Shown piece by piece: positions 14,049-16,275 of a DNA stretch of 16,275 nt. Both the position numbers and the translations under genes were made by a program. The number at the start of each line of letters is the position of its first letter. The stretch's first letter is position 1. The notes below the pieces were generated by a model. It was not told the DNA's origin, did no database searches, and saw only the letters and a list, made by a program, of their open reading frames with translations. This DNA is from JBBRWV01 sp038248985 (GTDB lineage: Bacteria; Planctomycetota; Phycisphaerae; WQYP01): positions 1-16,275 of the forward strand of contig JBBRWV010000087.1 of the NCBI GenBank assembly GCA_038248985.1, read 5' to 3'.

Positions 14049-14086
14049 AAAACCCCTGTGAACCTCACGGTTTGCAGGGGTTTTTT
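14049..14086 (+). terminator. Rho-independent terminator of rpsJ
   Basis: A 10-bp perfect stem, AAAACCCCTG (14049-14058) with CAGGGGTTTT (14075-14084), has a possible inner AACC/GGTT pairing in the loop, and six T at 14081-14086. It ends the rpsJ transcript 40 nt after the stop codon. Confidence 0.92.
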
Positions 14087-14160
14087 CCTGCCCGGGCTTC
14101 GGCCCATTGAACCACCCCGATTTTCATGCGTCCAAGACAATACAGACACCTGTGCTCGGG

Positions 14161-14166
14161 TATAAT
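14161..14166 (+). promoter_or_regulatory. -10 box of the secreted-protein gene
   Basis: A perfect TATAAT, 45 nt before the ATG at 14211. The -35 region (CAATAC at 17 bp) is poor, so the promoter may be weak or need an activator. Confidence 0.5.
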
Positions 14167-14210
14167 CCGCGCCCGACGATCTACGCTGGTATTTACGACA
14201 GGAGAAACCT

Positions 14211-15179
14211 ATGCGTACCTTCACCACCATACTTCTGGGAACCTTTCTTTTACTGTTGACGGCCCGCGCCGAAGCGCTACGCGCGGCACCTGCCACGCAG
14301 CCCTCCACCCAAGCCGGCACGCAGCCTGCGAAAAAAGCTGTCTCCTCCAAGCCCGTGGAGAAAAATGGCCTGCAGGTCACGGTGAATCTCCCCCAGGCGG
14401 TCTTCGCCAAAAATGAACCGGTGAAGTTTTCGGTACAGTTCAAAAACGTGTCGAAGAAAGATTTCGTGCTGCACAATGTGAACCAGTATTGGGAATGGCA
14501 GATACGTTTCGAACCGGTGGGTGTGAAAGAGCCGGCGAACGGTCCGTGGCAACTATCCTTCGGCAAAATGGCTGCGCTTACGACGAATCAAACCGTTAAA
14601 CCCACTGAGGACTTCGCAGTAGCCGTCGAACCGCCGCAAAAATTCCATGAATACGTGTGGAAGGGCAACCAACGCGAATCGGTTCCCCCGATCAAACAGT
14701 TGACGCCGGGCAAATACAAACTCACGCTGGCTATCACGCTCGCCGAAGACCGCGATCCGAGGAATGTACGCGAAAAATCGGCGGCTGCGTTCTGGGCCGG
14801 CACCCTCACCACCGAACCGGTGGAGTTTGAAATTTCCGACAAGGAACCGGCCCAGGCCGCCGCCACCCAGGTCGCCGAAGTCAAAGGCAAGACCGGCACA
14901 CTCACCGGCAAGGTGGTCAACAAAGCCGGCGACGCCGTCGAAGGCGCCCTGGTTTTCGTCTACATCCGCAAGCCGGTACGCGATCAGTCGATGACGAAAG
15001 TGGCCGAAAGCAAGACGAACGCCGATGGCATTTTTGAACTGACCATCGACGCGCAGGATGAGTTGGTGGTGAATGTTTTCCAGTCCAAGGGTGACGCCTG
15101 GGCCAAAGCGGGCATCAGCGTGAAAGCCAATGAAAAGACGGATCTCGGCGAGATCAAGCTGGCCCCGCTGACCATGTAA
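14211..15179 (+). CDS. Secreted protein with carboxypeptidase-regulatory-like domain
   Basis: Exported, non-enzymatic-looking protein of 322 residues. A signal peptide (MRTFTTILLGTFLLLLTARA, cleavage near residues 20-23) is followed by a low-complexity stretch ATQPSTQAGTQPA (28-40). A beta-rich Ig-like domain spans about 53-215; it starts LQVTVNLPQAVFAKNEPVKF and resembles BsuPI-like or other transport/inhibitor Ig folds. A C-terminal carboxypeptidase-regulatory-like beta sandwich (about 228-320) has GTLTGKVVNKAGDAVEGALV and KTNADGIFELTI as its hallmarks. AGGAG (14200-14204) is 6 nt before the ATG. No catalytic residues are evident; a binding or structural role in the periplasm or outside is inferred. 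It is downstream of the rpsJ terminator and has its own TATAAT, so it is not co-regulated with rpsJ. Confidence 0.82.
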   Translation: MRTFTTILLGTFLLLLTARAEALRAAPATQPSTQAGTQPAKKAVSSKPVEKNGLQVTVNLPQAVFAKNEPVKFSVQFKNVSKKDFVLHNVNQYWEWQIRFEPVGVKEPANGPWQLSFGKMAALTTNQTVKPTEDFAVAVEPPQKFHEYVWKGNQRESVPPIKQLTPGKYKLTLAITLAEDRDPRNVREKSAAAFWAGTLTTEPVEFEISDKEPAQAAATQVAEVKGKTGTLTGKVVNKAGDAVEGALVFVYIRKPVRDQSMTKVAESKTNADGIFELTIDAQDELVVNVFQSKGDAWAKAGISVKANEKTDLGEIKLAPLTM

Positions 15180-15233
15180 CGATCAGCAAGACGATCAGCC
15201 TGACGCCGAAACACTCGGGCGCGAAAAACCGCC

Positions 15234-15836
15234 CTAACGCACCGGGGCCCGCGCCACCATCGTCCCGCCGGCTTGCCCCGCAACAGGCTTGGCCTCCGCC
15301 ATCTTGCGACTCTTCATTCCATTGATGGCTTCCACCACGCTGGCGATAAGCTCCGGCGAATGTGGAATGTTGTTGTGACCCCCTTCAATCGTCTTCGGCG
15401 GCGACGCCCCGACGATCCTGGCCTGACGCACGATGCTCCATTCCGAACGCTTGTACCAAAGCGTCCGCGAAACATTCCGGGGTAGCCGGAAATCATCCCA
15501 TGCTGGATCAATGAACACCGCCAAATCCACCTTCGGCAACTGTTCGGCGGCACTGGCAATCGCCGGACAACCCAGGCTGTGGCCGATCAGAATAACGTGC
15601 TCGCGCGGCTTCTTCGTCGCGAGACCCTTAATGTCGGCCTTGTACCCGTCCAGCCCCCCCGCCGACACAACCTTCGCATTGGGGCATTCCCGTTCCACCG
15701 CGCGGCGTAGATCACCCAACTGGCTAAAACCCAGCCCTCCGACCACCACGACCACCGTCGGTTTGGGTGGGCTGCATCCGCCGACCAGGCACAGCAGCAC
15801 CGCGAGCACCAGCAGTTTCATTGGGGAAGTGAGCAT
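15234..15836 (-). CDS. Alpha/beta-hydrolase-fold lipoprotein
   Basis: About 200 residues. An N-terminal lipoprotein signal, MKLLVLAVLLCLVGGC, places it on the periplasmic side of a membrane. The body begins with an unusual VVVVVGGLGFSQLGDLRRAV and has the serine nucleophile elbow GHSLG in HVILIGHSLGCPA, an Asp candidate in VFIDPAWDD, and a His candidate in the GGHNNIPHS stretch near the C-terminus. This is the full triad of an esterase/lipase-type hydrolase. The start is uncertain: ATG at 15836 is chosen because GGA lies 9 nt upstream; ATG at 15821 gives the same signal without extra residues, and a TTG at 15863 would extend it by nine. It converges with the secreted-protein gene, ending 54 nt from it. 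The substrate is unknown. Confidence 0.8.
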   Translation of the reverse strand: MLTSPMKLLVLAVLLCLVGGCSPPKPTVVVVVGGLGFSQLGDLRRAVERECPNAKVVSAGGLDGYKADIKGLATKKPREHVILIGHSLGCPAIASAAEQLPKVDLAVFIDPAWDDFRLPRNVSRTLWYKRSEWSIVRQARIVGASPPKTIEGGHNNIPHSPELIASVVEAINGMKSRKMAEAKPVAGQAGGTMVARAPVR

Positions 15837-16144
15837 GCAAATATTTCCATTTCGAAACGCCAATGCGAACCTGCGGCGATACCCACACGTCAGCGTGAAC
15901 GCGCCTTACCTACTCTACGAAATAACTTCGGTTCCTGAGCCGCGCCCCGTGTACATTATGCTGTGAGCTTTTGCGCGTTCTCCCAAAACCCGCATCCCTT
16001 GGAAATACACCGCTTATTATCACGCCTACCCCATTTCGTCCGATTTACCACACCTGCGAAAATGACGCGAGCAAAAGCCGCCTGGCCCGCCCTCACTTCT
16101 CGCCTTGCGAATGCGCCTCGACATTCCGCTAGCAGCAATACCGT
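15837..16144. other. Intergenic stretch with no supported gene
   Basis: About 308 bases between the hydrolase and the small basic gene, both on the minus strand. Open frames of 60-72 codons here lack ribosome sites and protein-like composition. A CATAAT hexamer on the minus strand at 15961-15956 could be a -10 box for the hydrolase, but no -35 supports it. I see no tRNA cloverleaf or clear terminator. Confidence 0.4.
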
Positions 16145-16261
16145 TCAACGAAGCATAACTATGGAATCTCGGAACCCTTGAGTAGGCTGCGGGTAGTGGT
16201 GGTGCACGGCGCGCTTTTTCTTCCACTTGCTCATCTTCCTTTTGATCACCCGCGGATTCAT
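16145..16261 (-). CDS. Small very basic protein, possible COX24/bTHX-like ribosomal protein
   Basis: 38 codons from ATG at 16261 to TGA at 16147-16145, with a perfect GGAGGA (16272-16267) 5 nt upstream. The product begins MNPRVIKRKMSKWKKKRAVH, continues HHYPQPTQGF and ends DSIVMLR. The dense Lys/Arg cluster around a central Met resembles the short basic AURKAIP1/COX24 and bTHX-type ribosome-associated proteins, which share V-[IL]-x-K/R-x-K-M-x-K-x-K-type patterns. The His-rich middle and neutral tail do not match them, so the assignment is weak. The strong ribosome site and composition argue for a real gene. Its promoter is beyond the right edge. Confidence 0.55.
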   Translation of the reverse strand: MNPRVIKRKMSKWKKKRAVHHHYPQPTQGFRDSIVMLR

Positions 16262-16275
16262 CCGATTCCTCCGGG

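Noticed and set aside
15214..15233. GGGCG/CGCCC hairpin between the convergent genes as bidirectional terminator
   Set aside because: Short 5-bp stem with the A/T tract in the loop rather than after the stem.
15963..16181. 72-codon plus-strand ORF near the right end
   Set aside because: No ribosome site, no protein-like pattern, and it overlaps the better supported minus-strand small gene.

Overview
The window looks like chromosomal DNA of a GC-rich Gram-negative bacterium, most likely a planctomycete of the Phycisphaerae/Tepidisphaerales type. This is inferred from the extreme C-ending codon bias of the first 12 kb, the Ser/Thr-Gln-Pro linkers of exported proteins, frequent TTG starts, and a Tim44-like/zinc-ribbon protein of a kind I associate with planctomycetes. 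I could not run a search, so the taxonomy is a guess. Most of the window is ordinary housekeeping DNA, with one foreign-looking insert and one decayed gene.

Layout. (1) 1-3409: an Eis-like GNAT acetyltransferase open at the left edge, then aroB (3-dehydroquinate synthase) and dprA (DNA uptake/recombination). aroB has a TACAAT box 7 nt before its ATG and may be leaderless. (2) About 3408-4227: an AT-rich insert with ordinary codon usage, bounded by a perfect 9-bp inverted repeat. It carries one gene for a membrane-anchored unknown protein, interrupted by a single -1 frameshift at a GGGG run. The right repeat overlaps the TTG start of the next gene, a Nudix hydrolase. (3) 4866-11307: an outer-membrane TolC-like lipoprotein, lysS, and a LolC/E-type permease overlapping a LolD-type ATPase. 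The permease has an unusual extra pair of membrane segments in its periplasmic domain. Degenerate heptamer repeats lie just upstream of tolC, lysS and the permease. (4) 11308-12231: degenerate nonamer repeats run directly into a Tim44-like/zinc-ribbon reading frame that has no start codon (probably 5'-truncated). A possible 36-codon ORF with a strong ribosome site follows and overlaps its end. (5) 12241-16275: a minus-strand long-chain polyprenyl diphosphate synthase; a monocistronic rpsJ with strong promoter, structured leader and terminator; a secreted protein with a carboxypeptidase-regulatory-like domain; a minus-strand alpha/beta-hydrolase lipoprotein; and at the right edge a 38-residue very basic protein with a perfect Shine-Dalgarno site.

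How the genes work together. The permease/ATPase pair is an ABC module, either for lipoprotein sorting or MacB-type export. The TolC-like lipoprotein upstream could be its outer-membrane exit, but lysS lies between them and no adaptor (HlyD/MacA-type) gene is present, so the link is only suggestive. The polyprenyl synthase probably makes a quinone side chain. I found no CRISPR array, tRNA, rRNA, transposase or phage module. The most notable observations are the frameshifted insert with terminal inverted repeats, the two families of short intergenic repeats, the startless Tim44-like frame, the isolated rpsJ with a hairpin over its ribosome site, and the small basic protein at the right edge.
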